64,000 bases of DNA from Streptomyces sp. NBC_00663 (GTDB taxonomy: Bacteria > Actinomycetota > Actinomycetes > Streptomycetales > Streptomycetaceae): NCBI RefSeq assembly GCF_036226885.1, contig NZ_CP109027.1, positions 1,426,001 to 1,490,000 of the forward strand. The letters run 5' to 3'. Positions 9,801 through 17,426 of this stretch are shown here, piece after piece. Position 1 is the first letter of the stretch. The number at the start of each line of letters is the position of its first letter. The notes under the pieces were generated by a model. That model had not been told where the DNA came from and did no database searches. It worked only from the letters and a program-made list of their open reading frames with translations. The position numbers and the translations under genes are program-made.

Positions 9801-9937
9801 CGTGCACCCTCCCCTGCGCGGCCGCCGTGGTGATTGAACGGTGCACGGCCGGCCGTCGCAGTCAGGGACGCCACGCCCTGCCGGAGGGTTGCCTGCCGCT
9901 TTCCCCTGGCGGCATCACCTTGGACCGTTCTGTCCAT
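9797..9937 (-). CDS. 46-residue coupled microprotein (DUF6380-like) between hpnD and hpnE
   Basis: A short ORF fits exactly between hpnD and hpnE. Its ATG at 9937 shares a base with the hpnD stop (TGATG), and its stop overlaps the hpnE start (ATGA). The product is basic, 46 residues, with the stretch GVASLTATAGRAPF and a C-terminal GGRAGEGAR. I recall a Streptomyces family, DUF6380, with this look and this genomic place; that is memory, not a search. No membrane segment or catalytic motif is visible. It may be a functional peptide tied to the squalene enzymes, or chiefly a coupling device for hpnE translation. Confidence 0.75.
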   Translation of the reverse strand: MDRTVQGDAARGKRQATLRQGVASLTATAGRAPFNHHGGRAGEGAR

Positions 9938-10887
9938 CAGGCGCGCCTCCTGACGGTCCCGCGCGTCACATGCCGGGCGTCCAGACCCGACAGTCCGCGT
10001 ACGGCGACGTACGCCTTCTCCCGCCCGGGCAGCGCGACCCGGCCGCGCAGCACGGCCTCCGGGTCGCGCTCGATGCGGTCCAGGAGGCGGCGGTAGATCC
10101 CGGCCATGGCGGCGACACAGGCGCCGCTGCGCCGGTCGAGCATGGGGAGGAGCCGGTAGCCCTCGGCGAAAAGGGCGCGGGCCCGTCGCACTTCGAAGTG
10201 CACGAGGCCCGCGAAGTCGGAGCCCTCCGGTGGTTTCGGCCCGTTGAACCCGGCCGAGCAGCCGAACTTCGCGAGGTCGTCGGCGGGCAGATAGGTGCGT
10301 CCACCCAGGGCGTCCTCCCGGACGTCTCTGAGGATGTTGGTGAGCTGAAGCGCGAGCCCGAGCGTGTCGGCATACTCGGGCGCGCGCTCGACGCCGCGCG
10401 CCCCCGGTTCGGTACCGAACACCCCGAGCGAGAGCCGTCCGATGGCGCCCGCGACACAGCGGCAGTAGACCTTCAGGTCGTCCCAGGTCTCGTAGGTCTC
10501 GCCGCGGACGTCCATCAGGACGCCGTCGATCAGCTCGTCCAGGCCGTCCAGCGGGATCGGGAAGGCGGTGGCGGCGTGGGTCAGGGCGACCGCGACCGGG
10601 TCGGTGTCGTCCTCGTCGACCTCGCCGTCACGGACCCGGGCCAGCATCGCCCGGGTGTCCTCGAGCCTGGCGGCCTTGACGTCCGGCGGCAGGGTGCCGT
10701 CGCCGATGTCGTCGACGCGGCGCGAGAAGGCGTACAACGCCGACATCGCGCGGCGCCTGGACATCGGCAGCAGCCTGATGCCGTACGCGAAGTTCCGTGC
10801 CTGCTGTCCGGTCACGGCCTCGCAGTAGCTGTAGGCGGCGAGTACCGGTGCGGACACGCGTGGTTCGGCCTCCACGGTCCGGATCAC
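9937..10887 (-). CDS. hpnD: Presqualene diphosphate synthase HpnD
   Basis: A 316-residue trans-isoprenyl head-to-head synthase that joins two farnesyl diphosphates into presqualene diphosphate. Both aspartate-rich motifs are seen: AFSRRVDDIGDG near residue 55 and NILRDVREDALGGRTYLP near residue 185. The N-terminal YCEAVTGQQARNFAYGIRLLP is characteristic of HpnD rather than HpnC. The ATG at 10887 overlaps the hpnC stop in an ATGA arrangement. The stop shares a base with the following microprotein start, so the block hpnC-hpnD-microORF-hpnE is translated as one coupled unit. Confidence 0.95.
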   Translation of the reverse strand: MIRTVEAEPRVSAPVLAAYSYCEAVTGQQARNFAYGIRLLPMSRRRAMSALYAFSRRVDDIGDGTLPPDVKAARLEDTRAMLARVRDGEVDEDDTDPVAVALTHAATAFPIPLDGLDELIDGVLMDVRGETYETWDDLKVYCRCVAGAIGRLSLGVFGTEPGARGVERAPEYADTLGLALQLTNILRDVREDALGGRTYLPADDLAKFGCSAGFNGPKPPEGSDFAGLVHFEVRRARALFAEGYRLLPMLDRRSGACVAAMAGIYRRLLDRIERDPEAVLRGRVALPGREKAYVAVRGLSGLDARHVTRGTVRRRA

Positions 10888-11786
10888 CCCTCTCCTCGCA
10901 GAGTCACGCCCACCTCGCGCAGCAGCTGGAGCTTGCCGGGCTTGGGTGGGCCGGGAAGTACGTCGTATTCGGCGGCGGCGATCGCGCGGATCGCCGCCCT
11001 TCCCCCCGCCACGAACCCTGCGAGCAGCAGCTTCAACCTGCCGTGGACGCTACCCACCAGGGGGGCGCCTTCATTCAGGAGAGTGCGGGCGCGTTCTGCT
11101 TCGTGGGCGACCAGTGCGCGCACCGATGCGCCCGCGGTCCTCGTGGCGAGATCCGCCTCCTGGACATGGAAGCGTTTCATGTCCTCGGCGGGCAGGTAGA
11201 TACGGTCGCGGGCGAGGTCCTCGGCCACGTCCTGGAGGTGTTCGACGATCTGGAGCGCCGTGCAGATCGCGTCCGAGAGCCGGATCCGCTCCGGGGTCGA
11301 GGTGCCGGTGACGCCGAGCACCAGGCGTCCCACGGGGTTGGCCGACAGTTCGCAGTAGGCGAGCAGGTCGTCGTAGGTCTCGTACCGCTTGACCAGCTGG
11401 TCCTGGCGGTTCGCGGCGATCAGGCCGCGGAAGGGCTCGGGGGGCAGCGACCGGCGGCGGACCGTGGGCTGTAGGCGGCGCAGCAGCGGGTGGCGGGGTG
11501 CTCCGGTGAAGACCCGGTCGAGGTCGGCCTCGAAGGCGTCCAGCATCTCCAGACGGTCCTCGGCCTTCGCGGCGGAGACGCCGAGGAGGCGGGCGTCGGC
11601 GCCGCCGGGGGCGAGGTCACCGTCGCCGATGTCGTCGACGAGGCGGGCGAAGCCGTAGACGGCCATGAGGTCGGTGCGCCAGGCCCGGGGCAGGAAGAAG
11701 GGGGCCACGGGGAAGTTCTCACCCGCGGCCTTGTCCAGCGTGCCGCGCTCCGGATCCGAAGCGCGTGCCGTGTCGGTTCCCGTCAC
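10884..11786 (-). CDS. hpnC: Hydroxysqualene synthase HpnC
   Basis: A squalene/phytoene synthase family protein that converts presqualene diphosphate to hydroxysqualene. It has KAAGENFPVAPFFLPRAWR at the N-terminus, the first aspartate motif RLVDDIGDGD and the second HLQDVAEDLARDRIYLP. It is the first full gene of the hopanoid operon. The start is uncertain: a GTG at 11786 overlaps the stop of a 20-codon leader ORF (GTGA) and would give 300 residues; an in-frame ATG at 11816 would give 310, without a convincing ribosome site. I prefer the coupled GTG. Confidence 0.93.
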   Translation of the reverse strand: MTGTDTARASDPERGTLDKAAGENFPVAPFFLPRAWRTDLMAVYGFARLVDDIGDGDLAPGGADARLLGVSAAKAEDRLEMLDAFEADLDRVFTGAPRHPLLRRLQPTVRRRSLPPEPFRGLIAANRQDQLVKRYETYDDLLAYCELSANPVGRLVLGVTGTSTPERIRLSDAICTALQIVEHLQDVAEDLARDRIYLPAEDMKRFHVQEADLATRTAGASVRALVAHEAERARTLLNEGAPLVGSVHGRLKLLLAGFVAGGRAAIRAIAAAEYDVLPGPPKPGKLQLLREVGVTLRGEG

Positions 11787-11845
11787 CGCGGACTGCCCGG
11801 GGCGGGGACGGCACATGCGTTGAGCTGGGGAGTTTCCGTAGCCAT
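11783..11845 (-). CDS. Possible 20-codon leader ORF upstream of hpnC
   Basis: An ATG at 11845 preceded by GGGAGA starts a 20-residue reading frame (MATETPQLNACAVP...) that ends in a TGA overlapping a GTG in the hpnC frame. This gives a start and ribosome site that hpnC itself lacks. It could be a coupling leader or simply a chance frame; no attenuator hairpin is obvious. Confidence 0.4.
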   Translation of the reverse strand: MATETPQLNACAVPAPGSPR

Positions 11846-12095
11846 AGCCGTCACATCTCCCGTTCTACACCGCCGACCCAATACACACTATTTCGGACAC
11901 GCCGCCCGGCCTTCCGTGCGGCGGCCCTGACAGAGGGTGTCGGGCATTATCGCCCCACTTGCCGCGATTCGGGACCGGTACAGCTTACGTTGTACAGCTC
12001 AGCAAGGATCGTCGGGGTCTCCTGCGCATCACAAGAACACACCGATTGACTTCAAGATTCCTGCGGGGTACCGAAGTTGACGTTTCCTTTGCAGA
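11846..12095. promoter_or_regulatory. Intergenic region upstream of the hopanoid operon
   Basis: About 250 bases lie between the hopanoid operon and the exporter terminator, and must contain the hopanoid promoter, read on the minus strand. The only distinct structure is a direct repeat GTACAGCT at 11978-11985 and 11992-11999 (period 14). I cannot assign a confident -35/-10 pair or a sigma-factor class. Confidence 0.4.
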
Positions 12096-12134
12096 CGCGG
12101 GGCCCCGCCGGAGCAGTTCCGGCGGGGCCCCGCG
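12096..12134 (-). terminator. Strong hairpin terminator after the TagH-like gene
   Basis: A perfect 17-bp inverted repeat with a 5-base loop (stems 12096-12112 and 12118-12134, core GGGGCCCCGCCGGA) lies 37 bases past the stop of the ABC ATPase gene. It separates the exporter operon from the hopanoid operon. There is no T-tract, as is common in Streptomyces. Confidence 0.85.
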
Positions 12135-12170
12135 AAGCGTCGTGGGCCGATACGCCGAGGCCCTCGTGGA

Positions 12171-12962
12171 CTACTTGCCCGTGAACTTCTCGTACTCCTT
12201 GAGGACCTCGTCGGTCGGGCCGTCCATGCGCAGCTCACCACGCTCCAGCCACAGCACCCGGTCGCAGGTGTCACGGATCGACTTGTTGTTGTGGCTGACC
12301 AGGAACACCGTGCCGGCTTCCTTGCGCAGTTCCCGGATGCGCGCCTCGGAGCGCTTCTGGAACTTGCGGTCGCCGGTGGCCAGGGCCTCGTCGATCATCA
12401 GGACGTCGTGGTCCTTGGCGGCCGCGATGGAGAAGCGCAGGCGGGCCGCCATACCGGAGGAGTAGGTGCGCATGGGCAGGGTGATGAAGTCGCCCTTCTC
12501 GTTGATGCCCGAGAAGTCGACGATCTCCTGGTAGCGCTCCTTGATCTGCTCCCGGGACATGCCCATGGCGAGCCCGCCCAATATGACGTTCCGCTCGCCG
12601 GTGAGGTCGTTCATGAGCGCCGCGTTGACGCCGAGCAGCGAGGGCTGACCGTCGGTGTAGACCTTGCCGCTCTCGGCGGGCAGCAGACCGGCGATGGCGC
12701 GCAGCAGGGTGGACTTGCCGGAGCCGTTGGAGCCGATCAGGCCGATGGCCTCGCCGCGGTAGGCGACGAAGGAGACTCCGCGCACGGCGTGCACCTTGCG
12801 CACCCCGCGCTCCTCGCCGCGCTTGACGATGCGGCTGAGGGCGGCGGTGGCGCTGCCCTTGCCGGACTTGGCGCCGTTGACGCGGTAGACGATGTGCAGC
12901 TCGTCCGCGATGACGGTGGGACGCGGGTCCCGGGGGGCGGTCTTCTGCTCGGTGTCAGCCAC
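12171..12962 (-). CDS. ABC exporter ATPase, TagH type (polysaccharide/teichoic acid)
   Basis: The 263-residue ATPase has Walker A GSNGSGKST, the signature YSSGMAARLRFSIA and Walker B DVLMIDEALATGD, the last typical of polysaccharide and teichoic-acid exporters such as TagH and RfbE. It starts inside the end of the permease gene (8-base overlap), so the two form one transporter. The N-terminal 50 residues include a linker, ALSRIVKRGEERGVRKVHAV, as seen in TagH-type subunits. It likely exports the polymer made by the preceding genes across the plasma membrane. There is no C-terminal carbohydrate-binding extension. Confidence 0.93.
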   Translation of the reverse strand: MADTEQKTAPRDPRPTVIADELHIVYRVNGAKSGKGSATAALSRIVKRGEERGVRKVHAVRGVSFVAYRGEAIGLIGSNGSGKSTLLRAIAGLLPAESGKVYTDGQPSLLGVNAALMNDLTGERNVILGGLAMGMSREQIKERYQEIVDFSGINEKGDFITLPMRTYSSGMAARLRFSIAAAKDHDVLMIDEALATGDRKFQKRSEARIRELRKEAGTVFLVSHNNKSIRDTCDRVLWLERGELRMDGPTDEVLKEYEKFTGK

Positions 12963-13890
12963 GGCCGTACCTCTCTTCCGCCTTCCAGAAGTAGACGAAT
13001 CCGAAGGCCCCGGCGAGCAGCGCCCAGCCCAGTGCGAAGAACCACACGTGCGGGGGCAGGTAATCGGAGCCGTAGCCGTCGATCAGCGCGAAGCGGATCA
13101 GGTCCATGTAGATGGCGGCGGGGTTCCATTGCAGGACCTCGGTGACCCAGCCCGGCATGTCCTTGTCGGCGAGCATGGCCGGGATGCTGAACATCACGCC
13201 GGACGCGTACATCCAGGTGCGCAGCACGAACGGCATCAGCTGGGCGAGGTCGGGGGTCTTGCTGCCCATGCGGGCGAAGGTCAGCGCGAGGCCGGTGTTG
13301 AACACGAAGTGCAGGACCAGCGCGGGCAGGACCAGCAGCCAGGACAGACCCGGGTAGCTGCCGAACGCCACCATGATCACGACCAGCACGATCATCGAGT
13401 ACAGCAGCTGTTGGAGCTGCTGGAGCGCGAACGAGATCGGCAGGGACGCCCGCGGGAAGTGCAGCGCCCGCACCAGGCCCAGGTTGCCGGAGATCGCGCG
13501 CACGCCCGCGAGGACCGAGCTCTGGGTGAAGGTGAAGACGAACACACCAGTCACCAGGAACGGCACGTAGATGTCGTGCGGGATGCCCTTCCGGGCGCCC
13601 AGCAGCAGGCCGAAGATGAAGAAGTAGACCAGCGCGTTGAGCAGCGGGGTGGCCACCTGCCACAGCTGGCCGAGCTTGGCCTGGCTGTACTGGGCGGTCA
13701 GCTTCGCCCGCGAGAACGCGAGGATGAAGTGACGCCGGTCCCAGAGCTGGCGGACGTACTCGACGAGCGAGGGGCGGGCACCGCTCACGGACAGCCCGTA
13801 CTTGGCGGCGAGCTGTGCCGCCGTGAGGCCCTCGTCGGGCGACGGGGGCGCGGTCACCGCGACTCCGCCGTCATGCGTTGTCTCACTCAC
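12955..13890 (-). CDS. ABC exporter permease, TagG type
   Basis: The 311-residue ABC-2 family membrane subunit begins with a cytosolic N-terminus of about 60 residues, followed by about six hydrophobic segments. LWDRRHFILAFSRAKLTAQYSQAKLGQLWQVATPLLNALVYF is the conserved entry helix region of polysaccharide/polyol-phosphate export permeases. It pairs with the overlapping TagH-like ATPase. The 96-base gap upstream separates it from the glycosyltransferase, but direction and content suggest the same transcription unit. Confidence 0.92.
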   Translation of the reverse strand: MSETTHDGGVAVTAPPSPDEGLTAAQLAAKYGLSVSGARPSLVEYVRQLWDRRHFILAFSRAKLTAQYSQAKLGQLWQVATPLLNALVYFFIFGLLLGARKGIPHDIYVPFLVTGVFVFTFTQSSVLAGVRAISGNLGLVRALHFPRASLPISFALQQLQQLLYSMIVLVVIMVAFGSYPGLSWLLVLPALVLHFVFNTGLALTFARMGSKTPDLAQLMPFVLRTWMYASGVMFSIPAMLADKDMPGWVTEVLQWNPAAIYMDLIRFALIDGYGSDYLPPHVWFFALGWALLAGAFGFVYFWKAEERYGRG

Positions 13891-13986
13891 TGGTGGAAAC
13901 TTTCGTCTTCGAGATGCGCAGCCTGTGCGGGCTTGGGCATGAGCCAGGGCCGGGTGTCGGCCCGGCCGCTCTCCGGTTCGAGCTTG

Positions 13987-14871
13987 TCAGATGACCGGGG
14001 GCCGGCCCAGTCGGGTCAGCCGCCACACGGTACGCCACTTCATGGGCTTGCGTGGGCCGCACGCAGTGGTCCAGCCTTCCCGGAATCCGCCGAACCATGC
14101 CTTGAGCGCGGGCCGCGAGGGGCGGCGCAGCAGGGTGAGCAGCAGCCAGACCCCGAGGTAGACCGGGACCAGGAGCGCGGGCAGGTTGCGGCGGGCGAGC
14201 CAGACCCGGTTGCGGGCGACCATGCGGTGGTAGACCGCGTGCCGCGAGGGCGCGGTCGTCGGGTGGTACAGCACCATGTCGGACCGGTAGTCGATCATCC
14301 AGCCCGCGTCGAGGGCCCGCCATGCCAGGTCGGTTTCCTCGTGCGCGTAGAAGAACTCGTCCGGCAGGCCGCCGACTTCGGCGAAGACCTTGGTGCGGAC
14401 GGCGTTGGCGCCGCCGAGGAAGGTGGTCACGCGCGAGGAGCGCATGGGGTCGGCGGCGCGCAGCCGGGGGACGTGGCGGCGCTGGGTGACGCCGGTGTCC
14501 GGGTCGGCGATGCGGAAGCTGATGATGCCGAGCTTCGGGTCCTCGGCGAACGCCGTACGGCACAGCTCGGCGGTGTCGTGGTTGGCGAGGAGGCCGTCGT
14601 CGTCGAGGAAGAGCAAGATGTCCACGTCGCGACCGCTGGGGCCGAAGGCCTCGATACCGACGTTGCGCCCGCCGGGGATGCCGAGGTTCTCGGGCAGCTC
14701 GATGGTGCGGACGCCCGCGGGGACGTCCGGAACGGGCGAGCCGTTACCGACGACGACCACCTCGACGCGGTCGCCGTCCTGCTTGGCGACCGAGTCGAGC
14801 AGGGCACGGAGCTCATCGGGCCGGTTGCCCATCGTGATGATGACGACGCCGACCTTCATGGGGGCGCTCAC
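13987..14871 (-). CDS. Family 2 glycosyltransferase
   Basis: The 294-residue inverting GT-A glycosyltransferase shows VGVVIITMGNRPDELRALLDSV at the N-terminus, the metal-binding ILLFLDDDGLL near residue 90 and the ETDLAWRALDAGW acceptor-base motif near residue 185, the pattern of rhamnosyl- and galactofuranosyl-transferase relatives. A weakly hydrophobic stretch (LPALLVPVYLGVWLLLTLL) near the C-terminus suggests membrane association. The ATG at 14871 overlaps the upstream stop by 4 bases; an internal ATG at 14859 is possible. In context it would decorate or extend the exported polymer. Sugar donor and acceptor cannot be told. Confidence 0.9.
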   Translation of the reverse strand: MSAPMKVGVVIITMGNRPDELRALLDSVAKQDGDRVEVVVVGNGSPVPDVPAGVRTIELPENLGIPGGRNVGIEAFGPSGRDVDILLFLDDDGLLANHDTAELCRTAFAEDPKLGIISFRIADPDTGVTQRRHVPRLRAADPMRSSRVTTFLGGANAVRTKVFAEVGGLPDEFFYAHEETDLAWRALDAGWMIDYRSDMVLYHPTTAPSRHAVYHRMVARNRVWLARRNLPALLVPVYLGVWLLLTLLRRPSRPALKAWFGGFREGWTTACGPRKPMKWRTVWRLTRLGRPPVI

Positions 14872-15647
14872 TTGAGCCTGCTCGACGCGAGGATGGACAC
14901 CAGGTGCAGCAGGGTCTGGAGCAGCGCGATACCGGCCAGTACCGCGACGCCGAGCCGGGAGAAGAACAGGTCACCGCGGACGTTGTCCACGATGGCGAGG
15001 ACCAGGATCAGCAGGGACGCCTCGATGCCGAGGATGAGGCGGTGGAACTTCAGCAGGGACGCGGCCTTGCGGGCCAGCGCCATGCCGGAGGAGCGCATCT
15101 CGGCCGCCGACTCCTGGACCGGCGGCTTGCCGGTCTGGTGCCGGGCGACGCCGACGAGGTCGGTCTCCGCCTTGATCAGGATGGCGCCGAGCGCGGCGAG
15201 GGTGCCGAGGAACGCCCACAGCCAGTCGATACGGCCGCTGCCGAACAGGTCGGCCGCGCGCAGACCGAAGCCGACGAGGACGGCGGCGTCGGTCAGATAG
15301 GCGCCGACCCGGTCGAGGTAGACGCCGTTGAGCGAGTACTGCTTCTTCCAGCGGGCGATCTCGCCGTCGACGCAGTCGAGGAGCAGATACATCTGCACGC
15401 AGACCACACCGAGCACGGCCCCCGGGATCCCCGGCACGATCAGTGCCGGGGCCGCGAGGACGCCGAAGACGGTCATCAGGTACGTGAGCTGGTTGGGCGT
15501 GACCCTGGTGTTCACCAGGTAGCGGTCCACCCGCAGGGACACCTCGCGCATGTAGAGGCGCCCCATCCAGTGCTCACCGCTGCGCCGGTCCTTCACCCCT
15601 GCGGGGTGCACGACCGGACGGAGTTCAGCTACCGATGGTCTTGACAT
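14868..15647 (-). CDS. CDP-alcohol phosphatidyltransferase family protein with altered catalytic motif
   Basis: A 259-residue integral membrane protein with about five hydrophobic segments. The family signature D-x2-D-G-x2-A-R-x8-G-x3-D-x3-D is present as DCVDGEIAR, eight residues, then G-VYL-D-RVG-A. The last Asp, normally the catalytic base, is therefore Ala. The enzyme family transfers a phosphoalcohol from a CDP-alcohol to an acceptor alcohol. The start at 15647 (MSRPSVAELRP) lies within the 3' end of the upstream dehydrogenase gene (23-base overlap). It may act with the other CDP-alcohol transferase of this operon; whether it is active is open. Confidence 0.88.
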   Translation of the reverse strand: MSRPSVAELRPVVHPAGVKDRRSGEHWMGRLYMREVSLRVDRYLVNTRVTPNQLTYLMTVFGVLAAPALIVPGIPGAVLGVVCVQMYLLLDCVDGEIARWKKQYSLNGVYLDRVGAYLTDAAVLVGFGLRAADLFGSGRIDWLWAFLGTLAALGAILIKAETDLVGVARHQTGKPPVQESAAEMRSSGMALARKAASLLKFHRLILGIEASLLILVLAIVDNVRGDLFFSRLGVAVLAGIALLQTLLHLVSILASSRLK

Positions 15648-16686
15648 AGTCGACGTAGAGATCCTTGATCTGGTCGGTCTTGAGGTCGAGGTGTTCGAGG
15701 ATCGTGTACCGGCCGGGCCGGGTCTCCGGAGCGAACTCCACGGCGCGGACGAACTCGTCCACCGAGAAGCCGATCTCCTCCGGCAGTACCGGCAGGCCGT
15801 GCCGGCGCAGTACCGAGGCCATGTACGCCGACTCCTCGTGCGCACCCCGCAGGAACATCGCGAAGGTGGCGCCCAGGCCGCACTGCTCACCGTGGGCGGC
15901 GGCGCGCTTGGGGAAGAGCAGGTCGAAGGCGTGGTTGATCTCGTGGCAGGCGCCGGAGGACGGGCGGGAGTCGCCCGAGACCGACATCGCGATACCGCTG
16001 AGCACGAGCGCCTCGGCGAGCACCTGGAGGAAGTCGGTGTCCCCTATGCCGCCGGGGTGCCTGAGCACGGCCTCGCCGGCCTGGCGGGCGATCGAGGCGG
16101 CGAGGCCGTCGATCTTCTCGCCCTTGACGCGGTTGGCCAGCTCCCAGTCCGCGATCGCGGAGATGTTGGAGACGGCGTCGCCGATCCCGGCCCGCACGAA
16201 GCGGGACGGGGCCTCATGGATGACGTCGAGGTCGATGACGACCGCGATCGGGTTCGGCACACCGTAGGAGCCGCGGCCCGCGTCGTTGTCGAGGGTCGCG
16301 ACCGGCGAGCACAGGCCGTCGTGCGCGAGGTTCGTCGGCACGGCGACCAGCGGCAGGCCGACGCGCGCCGCGGCGAACTTGGCGCAGTCGATGATCTTGC
16401 CGCCGCCGAGGCCCACGACCGCGTCGTAGTGGCCGGCCTTTATGTCACTGGCCAGCCGGACGGCGTCGTCGAGGGTGCCGCCACCGACCTCGTACCAGGT
16501 GGCGCCGGGCAGCGAGGGCTCCAGCCGCTTGCGCAGCTTGGCGCCGGAACCGCCGCTGACGGCGACGGCGAGCCTGCCGGAGTGCGAGATGCGCTCGTCG
16601 GCGAGGACGCCGACCAGGTCGTCGAGGGCACCCGGGCGGATGTCGACGACGACCGGCGCGGGGATGAGCCGGGTCAGTAGAGGCAC
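15625..16686 (-). CDS. Glycerol-1-phosphate dehydrogenase-like (AraM/EgsA) iron-alcohol dehydrogenase
   Basis: The 353-residue protein belongs to the Fe-ADH/G1PDH superfamily. It has the NAD-binding GGGKIIDCAKFAA near residue 100, PTNLAHDGLCSPVA near residue 125 and metal-ligand regions GACHEINHAFD and AHGEQCG. These match AraM/EgsA enzymes, which reduce DHAP to sn-glycerol-1-phosphate. The GTG start at 16686 has GGGAGA 5 bases upstream and overlaps the nucleotidyltransferase stop. Between a nucleotidyltransferase and a CDP-alcohol transferase, it probably makes the phosphoalcohol that is activated with CTP. Substrate identity (G1P or another polyol phosphate) is inference. Confidence 0.88.
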   Translation of the reverse strand: MPLLTRLIPAPVVVDIRPGALDDLVGVLADERISHSGRLAVAVSGGSGAKLRKRLEPSLPGATWYEVGGGTLDDAVRLASDIKAGHYDAVVGLGGGKIIDCAKFAAARVGLPLVAVPTNLAHDGLCSPVATLDNDAGRGSYGVPNPIAVVIDLDVIHEAPSRFVRAGIGDAVSNISAIADWELANRVKGEKIDGLAASIARQAGEAVLRHPGGIGDTDFLQVLAEALVLSGIAMSVSGDSRPSSGACHEINHAFDLLFPKRAAAHGEQCGLGATFAMFLRGAHEESAYMASVLRRHGLPVLPEEIGFSVDEFVRAVEFAPETRPGRYTILEHLDLKTDQIKDLYVDYVKTIGS

Positions 16687-17426
16687 GCGATCTCCCGTCC
16701 GCGGGCGAGATCGTCGTGGTTGTCGATCTCCACCCACTTGACGTCGCCGATCGGCGCCACGTCGATCCTGAAGCCGCGGTTCACCAGTTCCTGGTACCCG
16801 TGCTCGTAGAACTGCTGCGGGTCGGTCTCCCAGACCGTCTTCAGCGCGTCGACCAGTTCGGGGGCGGCGTCGCCCTCGATGAGCGTGACGCCGATGTACT
16901 CGCCGGTGGCCTCGGCGGGGTCCATCAGCTTGGTGATCTTCGTCATGCCCTTCCCGGGGTCGACGACGACCTTCATCTCCTCGTCCGCGAGGGACTTCAC
17001 GGTGTCGAGGGCGAGGATGATGCGCTTGCCCTCACCGCGGGCGGCGAGCAGCGTCTTCTCGACGGAGACCGGGTGGACGGTGTCGCCGTTGGCGAGGATC
17101 ACGCCGTCCTTGAGGGCGTCACGGCCGCACCACAGGGAGTACGCGTTGTTCCACTCCTCGGCCTTGTCGTTGTCGATGAGCGTGAGCTTGAGGCCGTACT
17201 TGGCCTCAAGGGCCTCCTTGCGCGCGTACACGGCCTCCTTGCGGTAGCCGACGATGATCGCGACCTCGGTCAGCCCGATCTCCGCGAAGTTGCCGAGAGT
17301 GAGGTCGAGAACCGTGGGTTCGCCCTCTATGCCCGCGGGGCCCACCGGCACCAGAGCCTTGGGAAGGCTGTCGGTGTAGGGGCGCAGACGCCGTCCGGCG
17401 CCGGCCGCCAGCACGAGGCCGATCAT
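16674..17426 (-). CDS. Sugar/alcohol-phosphate nucleotidyltransferase (probable cytidylyltransferase)
   Basis: The 250-residue GT-A-like nucleotidyltransferase has the N-terminal signature LAAGAGRRLRPYTDSLPKALVPV, a nucleotide-binding NNAYSLWCGRDAL segment and an ILANGDTV metal site. The NNAYSL feature is shared with phosphocholine/polyol cytidylyltransferases (LicC-like) and supports CTP use. Its ATG overlaps the stop of the 17423-19216 gene (ATGA), and its 3' end overlaps the dehydrogenase start. It would activate the phosphoalcohol made by the dehydrogenase for the CDP-alcohol transferases. Nucleotide preference is inferred. Confidence 0.9.
   Translation of the reverse strand: MIGLVLAAGAGRRLRPYTDSLPKALVPVGPAGIEGEPTVLDLTLGNFAEIGLTEVAIIVGYRKEAVYARKEALEAKYGLKLTLIDNDKAEEWNNAYSLWCGRDALKDGVILANGDTVHPVSVEKTLLAARGEGKRIILALDTVKSLADEEMKVVVDPGKGMTKITKLMDPAEATGEYIGVTLIEGDAAPELVDALKTVWETDPQQFYEHGYQELVNRGFRIDVAPIGDVKWVEIDNHDDLARGREIACLY

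Noticed and set aside
12040..12072. TTGACT-N17-TACCGA as a plus-strand promoter
   Set aside because: It points into the antisense of the exporter gene with no transcript or ORF behind it; the match is probably chance.
12892..15300. 802-codon plus-strand open frame over the exporter and transferase genes
   Set aside because: Antisense shadow of overlapping minus-strand genes with clear motifs.
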